A DNA stretch of 64,000 nucleotides, taken from assembly GCF_014641715.1 (NCBI RefSeq), contig NZ_BMIG01000018.1, forward strand, positions 18,573 to 82,572, given 5' to 3'. The DNA is from Polaromonas eurypsychrophila. Lineage in GTDB: Bacteria > Pseudomonadota > Gammaproteobacteria > Burkholderiales > Burkholderiaceae_C. The notes below the pieces were generated by a model. That model searched no databases. It was given only the letters and a program-made list of their open reading frames with translations, and was not told where the DNA came from. Below, one piece after another: positions 47,555 to 56,982 of this stretch. Numbering within the stretch: position 1 is the stretch's first letter; each line of letters opens with the position of its first letter. The position numbers and the translations under genes are program-made.

Positions 47555-50335
47555 TCAGGTGCCCAGGCTGTGTTCGTCCGCCGCCACATGGCTGAAGTAA
47601 CGACGGCTCAGCGTGTCCGAGAGTTCGAAGGCAGCATTGCAGCACTGGCCCAGTTGCGCCAGCAAGCCCTCGTAACGCTGGTCTTGTGGCAGCTCGGGCG
47701 CAGGCGTGCAGAGGTCAGACAGTTGCCAACTGCCCGGGTCGGGCAGTCCGGGTGTCAGGTCCGGCACCGGCTGTGGCGCGCCCACCGTGTTTTCGGCCAG
47801 ACGCGCGAGCCGACCGCGCAGTGTTTGCGCCACCCATCCGAGCGAGCGCGGGTTATCGCGGTCCAGCACCAGCAAGTCCAGCAAGGCAGCAACGTCGCGC
47901 TGCTGCTGGTACTGGGCGTGAAAAGTGATGGTGCTGTCAAACAAGGCAACGATTGCGCCGAAGCCGCCTTCATCGTGCACGGCGCCGGTTTCAAAACCAA
48001 GCATCAAGGCGGCGGCCAGAGTGTTCAGGCGCTCAATATGGCGGCCGGTGCTGAGCAGGCGCCAGCCGTCGTCGCGCGTCATGCGGTCAGTCTGCGCGCC
48101 GGTCATGGCAGCCAGGAAGCTGCTAGCCGACTCCAGAGCGCGCAGCGCCTCGACCGACGAATATTCAAGTGCCTGGGTGACCGGGTGGTCGGGGCCGGTG
48201 AAGCTCTCGCAGCGCCGGAAAAAATCTTCCTCGGCGCGCACGATCACATGCCACTGCTCTTGAGACAGGCGCTCGCGCACTGCTGAAGCTGCGCCCTTGA
48301 GCGCGCGCAGGTTGTAGCCGACGCTGGCGGCGCGCTCGGTATCGGCCAGGCTGGAGATTAGCGAGCGCTCGAAGACACGGCGCGCCTGCGTGGCCGGAGG
48401 AACCGTGTCGAGCACCAGCCCGTTTTTGACGGCCAGCTCCGACAGCCAGGCCAGCAGCGGCGGGGATGACTGGTCCTCGCCGCTCAGCGATTGCAATGTC
48501 AGTTGGGCGAGCCGGATGGCGTTTTCGGTGCGTTCGGTGTAACGGCCCAGCCAGAACAGGTTTTCAGCGGCGCGGCTGGTGACCGGTGGTTTGTGGCGTG
48601 CCAGATGGATGGGGCTTGCCTGGACGACGGGTTCCGCATGGGCCTCGGTCGCCATCCGCGATTTTTTACCGCTGCTGCTGCGGATGCTTGCGCTGCCTGC
48701 AGGCGCGGAAGTCTCGGCCATCGCCCACACGTCGGCGCTGCTGCCGCCTTGCTGCATCGATGCGATCTTGTCGTTGGGGCCGGCCAGACGGGCCAGCCCG
48801 CCCGGCAGCACCTGCCAGGAGCCGCTGCCGTCGGCCACCGCGAAGACACGCAGCATGGCCGAGCGCGGCGCGAGCCGGTTGCCATGCCAGGTCGGCGTCT
48901 GGGACAGCGGCAAATAGGCCTGCACGGTGTAGTCGTCGCTGCGCCGCACCAGCCGGCCGGCCCATTCGTCAAGCTCGCGGGTGGACAGCGTCTGCGCGAT
49001 CACCGATTCAATGCCGGAGTCGGGGTAAGTGCCCTTGATGACACAGTTTTTGAGCAGCGGCAGCACTTCCTGCAGTGCGGCCTGTTCGCCGCACCACCAG
49101 GTGGCCAGCGAGGGCAGGGCCAGCTGCTCGTCCAGCAGGTGCCGCGACAAGGCTGGCAAAAAACCGAGCAGCGCACTCGACTCCAGAAAGGCCGAGCCCG
49201 GCGCATTGGCCACCAGCACATTGCCCGCGCGAATCACCTGCAGCAGTCCGGGCACGCCCAGCGTGGAGTCGGAGCGCAGCTCCAGCGGGTCAAGGAATTC
49301 GTCGTCCAGGCGTTTGAGCAGGCCATGCACCGGCTCCAGGCCCTGCAGGGTCTTGAGGTAAAGCTTGTCGGCCCGCACCAGCAGGTCGCTGCCTTCAACC
49401 AGCGTCAGCCCGAGGTAACGCGCCAGGTAGGCGTGTTCAAAATAGGTTTCGTTGTAGGGACCGGGTGTCAGCAAAACGATGCGGCTGTCTTCACCGCGCG
49501 CACCTGCCGGGCTGTGGGCCTTCATGCCGTCGATCAGCGCTTTGTAGGAAGCGGCCAGCGCCTGCACTTTCATTTCACGAAAAGCTTGCGGGAAAAGCCG
49601 CGAGATAGTCAGGCGGTTTTCCAGCAGGTAGCCCAGGCCGGACGGCGCCTGGGTGCGTTGCGAGACCACCCACCAGCGCCCGTCGGGGCCGCGTGCCAGA
49701 TCAAAGGCCGCGATGTGCAGAAAAGCGCCGCCTGCCGGCTGAACGCCGTGCATGGCGCGCAGGTAGCCGGGGTGCCCCTGTACCAGCGCCGTTGGCAGCA
49801 GGCCCAGCGATAGCAACTGCTGCGGGCCATACACGTCGGCCATGATTCGGTCCAGGAGGCGGGCACGCTGCGTGATGCCGGTGGCGATTTGCGCCCAGTC
49901 TTGGGCTGACAGAAGCAGTGGAAACAGGTCCAGCGACCAGGGACGCTGCGGGCCGTTGGCATCGGCATAGACGTTGTAGGTCACGCCGTTGTCGCGAATC
50001 TGGCGGTGCAGGTTGGCGGTGCGGTGGCTCAGGTCGTCAAAGCCATCGCCGCCGAGGAAATTGAAAAAGCGGTGCCAGTCGGGTGCCAGCTTGGCCGGCG
50101 GCCGGGTGGCGGCAATGGCCGCAGGCGGGACGGCCGTGACGGATGCTGTGCCGGCCAGATGCAGCGACGACTGGCTTTGTTGCTGGCTCTGGGTGGGTGC
50201 GGGGGGCGGTTTGTCCAGCGTCCGACCGTGTAACTCGTCGAAGTGACCGGCTGAGGCCGGCTGTGCCAGTGCAACGGCCAGATCGACAGGAGACTCCAGC
50301 GCTACGGCTGCAAAAAGAGAGGGGTTGTTTTCCAC
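47555..50335 (-). CDS. Circularly permuted ATP-grasp ligase fused to an alpha-E domain (operon A)
   Basis: The 926-residue protein joins two modules found as separate genes in operon B. Residues about 85-560 are a circularly permuted ATP-grasp domain: NGVTYNVYADANGPQRPWSL, FDLARGPDGRWWVVSQRTQA, PSGLGYLLENRL, VLLTPGPYNETYFEHAYLAR, RLDDEFLDPLELR and VIKGTYPDSG. Residues about 600-910 are an alpha-E helical domain: AENLFWLGRYTERTENAIRL and LLSTGRHIERLNTLAAALML. The first 80 residues are Ala/Pro/Gln-rich and disordered. ATP-grasp enzymes of this type are predicted to make peptide-like amide bonds. The metal/ATP residues of the operon B ligase in V-L-E-D-N are V-S-Q-R-T here, as in the type 1 subfamily. 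Confidence 0.9.
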   Translation of the reverse strand: MENNPSLFAAVALESPVDLAVALAQPASAGHFDELHGRTLDKPPPAPTQSQQQSQSSLHLAGTASVTAVPPAAIAATRPPAKLAPDWHRFFNFLGGDGFDDLSHRTANLHRQIRDNGVTYNVYADANGPQRPWSLDLFPLLLSAQDWAQIATGITQRARLLDRIMADVYGPQQLLSLGLLPTALVQGHPGYLRAMHGVQPAGGAFLHIAAFDLARGPDGRWWVVSQRTQAPSGLGYLLENRLTISRLFPQAFREMKVQALAASYKALIDGMKAHSPAGARGEDSRIVLLTPGPYNETYFEHAYLARYLGLTLVEGSDLLVRADKLYLKTLQGLEPVHGLLKRLDDEFLDPLELRSDSTLGVPGLLQVIRAGNVLVANAPGSAFLESSALLGFLPALSRHLLDEQLALPSLATWWCGEQAALQEVLPLLKNCVIKGTYPDSGIESVIAQTLSTRELDEWAGRLVRRSDDYTVQAYLPLSQTPTWHGNRLAPRSAMLRVFAVADGSGSWQVLPGGLARLAGPNDKIASMQQGGSSADVWAMAETSAPAGSASIRSSSGKKSRMATEAHAEPVVQASPIHLARHKPPVTSRAAENLFWLGRYTERTENAIRLAQLTLQSLSGEDQSSPPLLAWLSELAVKNGLVLDTVPPATQARRVFERSLISSLADTERAASVGYNLRALKGAASAVRERLSQEQWHVIVRAEEDFFRRCESFTGPDHPVTQALEYSSVEALRALESASSFLAAMTGAQTDRMTRDDGWRLLSTGRHIERLNTLAAALMLGFETGAVHDEGGFGAIVALFDSTITFHAQYQQQRDVAALLDLLVLDRDNPRSLGWVAQTLRGRLARLAENTVGAPQPVPDLTPGLPDPGSWQLSDLCTPAPELPQDQRYEGLLAQLGQCCNAAFELSDTLSRRYFSHVAADEHSLGT

Positions 50336-50418
50336 GCTGGCCCAAGTATGCCCTCATGCAGGGGGAGCGACCGCCCGGTTTGTGGTGTCTATCAGACACA
50401 AACCGGGCGGTGTTTCTG

Positions 50419-53400
50419 CTAACGCAAATCCAGCGTGAACGGAAACTCGCGGCTTGGCAGGGCCGGTTGAACGCGGATTTTTCCCGGCGTGTGGCCCATC
50501 TGGAAGAAACGGTTCAGGCGCCGGCTTTCGGCCTCGTAGGAGTTGACTGGCAGCGTGTCGTAACTGAGGCCGCCGGGATGCACCACATGGTATTGGCAAC
50601 CGCCCAGTGAACGCTCCATCCAGGTGTCCACGATGTCAAAAGTCAGCGGCGCATGCACGCCGATGGACGGGTGCAGGGCCGAGGGCGGGTTCCAGGCCTT
50701 GTAACGTACGCCGGCCACGTATTCACCTACGGTGCCGGTGTTTTGCACCGGCAGCGCGCGGCCATTGGCAGTGATCACATACCGGTTGTCGTTGAGGCCG
50801 GTCACATGCACCTCGACGCGTTCCAGCGACGAGTCTACATAACGCACGGTGCCGCCGGACGAGCCTTCCTCGCCCATCACATGCCAGGGCTCGAGCGCGC
50901 TACGCAGCGTGAGCTCGATGCTGTTGGTTTTGACCTGGCCAATCATCGGGAAGCGGAACTCGAAGTGCGGCTTGAACCAGGCCATGTCGAAGCCATAACC
51001 GGCCTCGTTGAGCTCGGTTAGCACATCCGCAAAGTCCTGACGTACAAAAGTGGGCAGCAAAAAGCGGTCGTGCAGCTCGGTGCCCCAGCGCGTCATGCGG
51101 CCGTGGTAGGGCTTGTTCCAGAAGCGCGCCACCAGCGCGCGAAGCAGCAACTGCTGCACGATGCTCATGCGTGCGTGCGGCGGCATTTCAAAGGCGCGCA
51201 GTTCCAGCAGGCCAAGCCGGCCGGTGGCCGAGTCGGGCGAATACATCTTGTCGATGCAGAACTCGCTGCGGTGGGTGTTGCCGGTCACGTCAACAAGGAT
51301 GTTGCGCAGGGTGCGGTCGACAATCCACGGCGGCATCTTTTCGCCATACTTTTCCCGATTGGCGGCAATCTCGCGCAGCGCAATTTCAAGCTCATACAAC
51401 TGGTCGTTGCGCGCCTCGTCAATCCGTGGCGCCTGGCTGGTCGGGCCGATGAACATGCCCGAGAACAAATAACTCAGCGAGGGATGGTTGTGCCAGTAGG
51501 CGATCAGGCTGCCCAGCATTTCCGGCTTGCGCAAAAACGGGCTGTCGGGCGGTGTGGCGCCGCCCAGCACAAAGTGGTTGCCACCGCCGGTGCCGGTGTG
51601 GCGGCCATCGGTCATGAATTTTTCAGCTGACAGGCGCGTCTCGTGCGCGATTTTGTAGAGAAATTCGGTGTGTTCAACCAGCTCGTTCCAGTTGTAGGCG
51701 GGGTGGATGTTGACCTCGATGACGCCGGGGTCGGGCGTGACCTGCAGCATCTTCAGACGCGGATCGCGCGGCGGCGGGTAACCTTCGAGCACGATTTGCA
51801 GGCTCAGCGATTGCGCGCTGGCCTCGACGGCGGCCAGCAGGTCTAGGTAGTCTTCCAGACGCTCCAGCGGCGGCATGAAGATGTAAAGCGCGCCGGTCTC
51901 GGGCTTGGCGCCTTTTTCCTTCGGTGCTGCTTTCGGCTTGTCCTGGGGGCCATTGGCGCGGTTCGGATCGCGCACCTCGACACACAGCGCGGTGCGGGTC
52001 AGCCAGGCGGCAGATTCGCCCGCTTTGGGCATGCGGGCCGAGGGGTCTGCGGGTGCGGGTGCCGTAGGCGCTGCCAACACGGCGCCCGTTTTGGCGCCCT
52101 GGTCAAAGCGGACATCCACGCTGGACGTGGTGTTCCGGAATTGCATCAGGCGACTCGCTTCATTGCGTGAGCCGTTGACCGTCATGTAGCGCGAGATGTA
52201 CTGCGCCAGCATGCTGGCGCTGTTGTGCCGGCTGCCAGCGATGGCTGCGGCGACGGCGGGTTCGGCCGGCGCGGGCACCGGCTGGCTGCGCGCCGCGTTG
52301 TAGCGTTCGGCCAGCGTATGGGCAGGCGGCAATTCCTCGCGCGGCGCAAATGGGTCGGCCTCGGTCATGTAGGGGTAGTCGGTCTTGGAGACCCAGGGCA
52401 CCGAGTCCAGCGGCAGGCGGTAACCCATGGGCGAGTCGCCCGGCATCAAATACATGTGCTCATCGCGGAAGAACCAGGGGCCGGTGGACCATTGCGGCCC
52501 TTTGTCTGCAGCACTTTCCTCGCGAACCTTGAGCGGCAGCACATATCCGACCACCGCGTCTAGGCCCTGCGAGAACACGCGGCGCAGGCGGGCCCGTTCC
52601 ATGGCGTCGTCGAGCTTGGTATCGAAGGGGTCGACATTGACCGGCAAGCGGCGCTCGCGCCACAGGTAGTACCAGGTGTCTTCGTAGCCCGGTGTGATGT
52701 GTTGGGCCGACAGGCCCAGCTTGCTGGCCAGCGTGTCGGCGAAGCGTTTTGCGTCCGCGCTGGTGTAACTGCAGCCGGCCTCGATGTGGCGTTCGTCGGT
52801 GAACAGGGCCGGGTTCTGCCAGACCGGCTGGCCGTCCTTGCGCCAGAAAATGCTCAACGCCCAGCGCGGCAACTGCTCGCCGGGGTACCATTTGCCCTGG
52901 CCGAAATGCAGAAAGCCGCCTTCGCCGTATTCAGCGCGCAGCTTTTGCACGAGTTCGGTCGCGTAGCCGCGTTTTGTCGGCCCCAGCGCGTCGATGTTCC
53001 ATTCGGCCGCGTCGCGGTCCTGGGTGGCCACAAAGGTCGGCTCGCCGCCCATGGTCAGGCGCACATCGCCGGCGGCCAGGTCCTGGTCCACCTGGTGGCC
53101 GAGCTTGAGCACGTCGGCCCACAGGGCGTCGGTGTAGGGCTGGGTCACACGCGGCGATTCGTAAATGCGCTGCACACCCATGTGGTGGGCGAACTCGACT
53201 TCGCTTTCATCGACACCGCCTTCAATCGGCGCCGCGCTTGATGGCTCTGGCGTGCAGGCCAGCGGGATGTGGCCTTCGCCGGCCATCAGGCCCGAAGTCG
53301 GGTCCAGTCCGACCCAGCCGGCGCCGGGCAAAAATACCTCGCACCAGGCGTGCAGGTCGGTGAAGTCGGTTTCGGCACCGCTGGGGCCGTCCAGCGATTT

Positions 53401-54036
53401 GACGTCGGCCTTGAGCTGGATCAGGTAACCTGAGACAAAACGCGCCGCCAGACCCAAGTGCCGGAACAACTGCACCATCAGCCAGCCGGTGTCGCGGCAG
53501 GAACCGACCGCCAGCTTGAGGGTTTCTTCGGGCGTCTGCACACCGGGCTCCATGCGGATCGCGTACTGGATGTCGCCCTGCAGCTTCTGGTTCAGCCCGA
53601 CCAGGAAATCGATGGTGCGTTTCGGAGTGCGGTCCACGCTGTCCAGATAAGCTTTGAGCAGCGGTGTGGCCGGTTCGGTCGCGAGGTAAGGCGCCAGCTC
53701 ACGCGCCTGGTCTTGGGTGTAGGTAAAGGGAAATTCTTCGGCGTCTGGCTCCAGGAAGAAGTCAAACGGGTTGAACACCGCCATCTCGACGACCAGATCG
53801 ACCGTGACTTTGAACTCGCGGGTCGGCTCGGGAAACACCAGCCGGGCCTGGTAGTTGGCAAACGGGTCCTGCTGCCAGTTGATGAAGTGGTCCGTGGGCT
53901 CTATGGAGAGCGAATAGGACAACACCTTGGTGCGGCTGTGCGGCGCGGGACGCAGGCGGACAACCTGGGGGCCCAGGCGCACCAGACGGTCATATTTGTA
54001 ATGGGTGATGTGGCTCAGGGCAACGTGGATGGACAA
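50419..54036 (-). CDS. Giant DUF2126 protein with N-terminal transglutaminase domain (operon A)
   Basis: The 1205-residue protein has a Bact_transglu_N domain (1-100; VALSHITHYKYDRLVRLGPQ) and a transglutaminase core with Cys180 (AVGSCRDTGWLM), His229 (DLHAWCEV) and Asp245 (GLDPTSGLM). From about 290 to 1130 it has the DUF2126 region: DVRLTMGGEPTFVATQDRDA, LHFGQGKWYPGEQLPRWALS and GTGGGNHFVLGGATPPDSPF. The last segment is histidine- and glycine-rich and looks catalytic. It begins the operon 84 bp before the ATP-grasp/alpha-E gene. A loop of about 100 residues near 590-690 is Ala/Pro-rich. DUF2126 has no established reaction; association with amide ligation is by neighbourhood. Confidence 0.9.
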   Translation of the reverse strand: MSIHVALSHITHYKYDRLVRLGPQVVRLRPAPHSRTKVLSYSLSIEPTDHFINWQQDPFANYQARLVFPEPTREFKVTVDLVVEMAVFNPFDFFLEPDAEEFPFTYTQDQARELAPYLATEPATPLLKAYLDSVDRTPKRTIDFLVGLNQKLQGDIQYAIRMEPGVQTPEETLKLAVGSCRDTGWLMVQLFRHLGLAARFVSGYLIQLKADVKSLDGPSGAETDFTDLHAWCEVFLPGAGWVGLDPTSGLMAGEGHIPLACTPEPSSAAPIEGGVDESEVEFAHHMGVQRIYESPRVTQPYTDALWADVLKLGHQVDQDLAAGDVRLTMGGEPTFVATQDRDAAEWNIDALGPTKRGYATELVQKLRAEYGEGGFLHFGQGKWYPGEQLPRWALSIFWRKDGQPVWQNPALFTDERHIEAGCSYTSADAKRFADTLASKLGLSAQHITPGYEDTWYYLWRERRLPVNVDPFDTKLDDAMERARLRRVFSQGLDAVVGYVLPLKVREESAADKGPQWSTGPWFFRDEHMYLMPGDSPMGYRLPLDSVPWVSKTDYPYMTEADPFAPREELPPAHTLAERYNAARSQPVPAPAEPAVAAAIAGSRHNSASMLAQYISRYMTVNGSRNEASRLMQFRNTTSSVDVRFDQGAKTGAVLAAPTAPAPADPSARMPKAGESAAWLTRTALCVEVRDPNRANGPQDKPKAAPKEKGAKPETGALYIFMPPLERLEDYLDLLAAVEASAQSLSLQIVLEGYPPPRDPRLKMLQVTPDPGVIEVNIHPAYNWNELVEHTEFLYKIAHETRLSAEKFMTDGRHTGTGGGNHFVLGGATPPDSPFLRKPEMLGSLIAYWHNHPSLSYLFSGMFIGPTSQAPRIDEARNDQLYELEIALREIAANREKYGEKMPPWIVDRTLRNILVDVTGNTHRSEFCIDKMYSPDSATGRLGLLELRAFEMPPHARMSIVQQLLLRALVARFWNKPYHGRMTRWGTELHDRFLLPTFVRQDFADVLTELNEAGYGFDMAWFKPHFEFRFPMIGQVKTNSIELTLRSALEPWHVMGEEGSSGGTVRYVDSSLERVEVHVTGLNDNRYVITANGRALPVQNTGTVGEYVAGVRYKAWNPPSALHPSIGVHAPLTFDIVDTWMERSLGGCQYHVVHPGGLSYDTLPVNSYEAESRRLNRFFQMGHTPGKIRVQPALPSREFPFTLDLR

Positions 54037-54279
54037 GTTGGTCTCGCTTTTCAGAAAATTCGGGGAGTTACTGGCACTATGCCGCAGAAACAGGAGGGTG
54101 GCCGCTTACGGAACCGCATTGACGGTTTTAATCCATTCAATTTAAGCAAGAGCTGCGCCAAAGGCCTCAAAGTCTGTCGGCGCGCAGCTGACGGGTTCGG
54201 GCGAAAAATGGTCTTGTGCGCGGCGTGTAGGCGGATGCGGGCGCCGGATCGTTGAACAGCTTCGCCGCAACACATAACA

Positions 54280-56898
54280 ATGATGCAACAGGGGAGGCAT
54301 GTGCGCCGAACGATCTCAGCCAGGCCACCAGCCCGTTTGTGGGGGGCGATTTTCTGCGGATTTGTCGCCGGCGCCGCCCTGCAGCTGCAGCAGTCCGCGT
54401 TGTTGCAGGCCACGGTCTATGGCGCCTTGCTGCTTGGCTCCGCAGCCCTTGTACCGGTTTGTTTTCGCTTGTCCCAGGCTGCCGTGTGGGGGCTCAGGGC
54501 GGTTGCTGTCCTGGTGCTGGCGGCGGGCTTGGGCTTCGGCCTGACGGGCCTGCGCGCCGTGATTTTCCAGACCGGCGCGCTCGCCCCGGCGCTGGAAGGC
54601 CGGGACATCGAGGTCACGGGCCGGGTCGTGGCCATGCCCCAGCGCAGCGACGATGGCCTGCGCTTTCGTTTTGCCATCGAGTCGGCTCGCCTTGAGGGGC
54701 AGCCGGTGCGGCTGCCCCCGCAGATCTACCTGGGCTGGTATGCCGGTTTCGGTTTCCGGGAGCCGGTGACCGGGGCCAGTGGCCCGGACAATCCGGATGC
54801 CAGCGGCGGCCCGGCCGCTGCGCTGGCGCTGCAGCGCCCGCCACCGGCCTTGCGCGCCGGCGAACATTGGCGCATGACGGTGCGCCTGAAAGCGCCGCAC
54901 GGCAACAGCAACCCGCATGGGTTTGACTATGAACTCTGGCTTTGGGAGCAGGGTGTGCAGGCCACCGGCTATGTTCGCGCAGGGCCGCGGGATCCCGCAC
55001 CTGTACGGCTTGCCGATGGTTGGCGCCACCCGGTCGAGCGGCTGCGCCAGTCGCTGCGGGATGCGGTTTATGCGCGCGTGGCCGACCGCCAACTGGCCGG
55101 CGTGGTTGCGGCCCTGCTGGTCGGCGACCAGAACGCCATCGAGCGCGCCGACTGGGATGTGTTCCGTGCCACGGGTGTGGCGCACCTGATGTCGATTTCA
55201 GGATTGCACATAACGATGTTCGCCTGGCTGGCGGCGCAAGGCATAGCCTGGTTGTGGCGGCGTTCTGCACGCTGGACCCCGGCCCTGTGCCTGGCGCTGC
55301 CAGCGGGCAGCGCCGGTGTCCGGGGCGGCTTGTTGCTGGCGGCTGGCTACGCACTGCTCTCGGGCTGGGGTGTGCCGGCGCAACGCACCGTCTGGATGCT
55401 GGCCACCGTGGTGTTGCTGCGCCAGAGCGGCAAGCGCTGGCCCTGGCCCCAGGTCTGGCTGCTGGCCATGGCAGTGGTGGTGGCGTTCGACCCCTGGGCT
55501 TTGCTGCAGGCCGGGTTCTGGCTGTCGTTTGTGGCGGTGGGCGTGCTTTTTGCTGCGGGGCGAGACGCTCGTGACGATGAAATTACGGGCAACAGTGCTA
55601 TAAATTCAGGAGCTAATGACCCACAATTTGCATGGGCTGAAGGCAAGAACAATCTTGTATTTTTACGATGGCGCGCATGGTTGCCGCAAGGCGTGCTGCT
55701 GGCGGTTGGTGCAATCCTCCGCGCCGCGCGGGAACAGTGGATCGTCACCCTGGCGCTGGCGCCGTTGTCGCTGCTGCTGTTCAATCAGGTGTCGCTGGTG
55801 GGCCTGCTTGCCAACGGCCTGGCCATCCCCTGGGTAACGCTGGTGGTGACGCCGCTGACCATGCTGGGCGTGTTCTGGGCGCCTTTGTGGGAGGCGGCGG
55901 CTGCGGCGGTGGCGGCGCTGATGCTGTTTTTGCAATGGCTGGCGCGCTGGCCGCTGGCCAGCATCAGCGTGGCGGCGGCGCCGCTGTGGTGCGCGGTGGC
56001 CGGCGTTGCTGGCGGCCTGTTGCTGGCCCTGCGTCTGCCCTGGCATTGGCGCGTGCTCGGCGTGCCACTGCTGCTGCCGGTGCTGCTCTGGCAGCCGCTG
56101 CGCCCGGCGCCCGGCCAGTTCGAACTGATCGCCGCTGACGTGGGGCAGGGAAATGCCCTGGTTGTCCGTACTGCGCGTCATGCGCTGGTCTATGACACCG
56201 GCCCACGGTTTTCGCGCGAGAGCGACGCCGGCCACCGGGTGCTGGTGCCGCTGCTGCGCGCTCTCGGCGAAAGCGTGGACACCCTGATGCTGAGCCACCG
56301 CGACGCCGACCATATCGGCGGCGCGCCGGCCGTGCTGGCGATGCAGCCGCAGGCGGCTTTGCTGAGCTCCATCGAGGATGGTCATCCGCTGCAGGCCTTG
56401 CGGCCGTCGCGGCGCTGCGCAGCCGGTCAGCACTGGACCTGGGATGGCGTTGATTTTGAAGTGCTGCACCCGCAAGCTGGCGATTACGAAACGCCGCAAA
56501 AATCAAATGCCATGAGCTGCGTATTGCGCATCTCCAACGGAAACAGGGCAGCCCTTCTGGCCGGAGACATCGAACTGGCACAGGAGCAGCGTCTGGTTGC
56601 GTCAGGCGTGAACCTGAAGGCAGACCTTCTGCTGGTCCCGCATCACGGCAGCAAAACCTCGTCCAGCCCAGCTTTTCTAGATGCCGTGCAACCCGGGCTG
56701 GCGCTGGCGCAGGCCGGTTACCGCAACCGCTTCGGACACCCGGCGGCGCCCGTGCTGGAGCGTTATCGTGAACGCCGGATTGCGGTGTTTGCATCGCCTG
56801 CGTGCGGGGCTGCCACCTGGACCAGTGGGCAGCCGGACATGGTGAGGTGCCAGCGCCAGACCGGACTGCGCTACTGGCATCACCGGCCACCGGATTAA
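54280..56898 (+). CDS. comEC: ComEC/Rec2 DNA-uptake channel and metallo-beta-lactamase protein
   Basis: The 872-residue inner-membrane protein carries the N-terminal DUF4131 helices, the ComEC competence domain (AALLVGDQNAIERADWDVFR, ATGVAHLMSISGLHITMFAW) and a C-terminal MBL domain with DVGQGNALVVR, SHRDADHIGGAPAVLA and PHHGSKTSSS. It imports single-stranded DNA during transformation. Residues about 440-455 are encoded by a dispersed repeat. The whole DDEITGNSAINSGANDPQFA to LVFLRW stretch looks like a polar insertion between membrane helices, so the gene may still work. It is divergent from the DUF2126 gene across 243 bp, in which I see no other gene. Confidence 0.94.
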   Translation: MMQQGRHVRRTISARPPARLWGAIFCGFVAGAALQLQQSALLQATVYGALLLGSAALVPVCFRLSQAAVWGLRAVAVLVLAAGLGFGLTGLRAVIFQTGALAPALEGRDIEVTGRVVAMPQRSDDGLRFRFAIESARLEGQPVRLPPQIYLGWYAGFGFREPVTGASGPDNPDASGGPAAALALQRPPPALRAGEHWRMTVRLKAPHGNSNPHGFDYELWLWEQGVQATGYVRAGPRDPAPVRLADGWRHPVERLRQSLRDAVYARVADRQLAGVVAALLVGDQNAIERADWDVFRATGVAHLMSISGLHITMFAWLAAQGIAWLWRRSARWTPALCLALPAGSAGVRGGLLLAAGYALLSGWGVPAQRTVWMLATVVLLRQSGKRWPWPQVWLLAMAVVVAFDPWALLQAGFWLSFVAVGVLFAAGRDARDDEITGNSAINSGANDPQFAWAEGKNNLVFLRWRAWLPQGVLLAVGAILRAAREQWIVTLALAPLSLLLFNQVSLVGLLANGLAIPWVTLVVTPLTMLGVFWAPLWEAAAAAVAALMLFLQWLARWPLASISVAAAPLWCAVAGVAGGLLLALRLPWHWRVLGVPLLLPVLLWQPLRPAPGQFELIAADVGQGNALVVRTARHALVYDTGPRFSRESDAGHRVLVPLLRALGESVDTLMLSHRDADHIGGAPAVLAMQPQAALLSSIEDGHPLQALRPSRRCAAGQHWTWDGVDFEVLHPQAGDYETPQKSNAMSCVLRISNGNRAALLAGDIELAQEQRLVASGVNLKADLLLVPHHGSKTSSSPAFLDAVQPGLALAQAGYRNRFGHPAAPVLERYRERRIAVFASPACGAATWTSGQPDMVRCQRQTGLRYWHHRPPD
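55597..55643 (-). repeat. Dispersed ~46-bp repeat, copy 8 (inside comEC)
   Basis: In reverse orientation the sequence reads CCTTCAGCCCATGCAAATTG, TGGGTCATTAGCTCC and TGAATTTATAGC. The head and the final TAGC are conserved and the centre is diverged. It keeps the comEC frame open and encodes a hydrophilic loop. Confidence 0.6.
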
Positions 56899-56982
56899 AA
56901 GCGGGCTTCCTACAGGCGACTGGCGCATTACTTGCTAAGCTACTGGGGAACAACGCACCAAGAATTTGACGGAGACAAGCTG

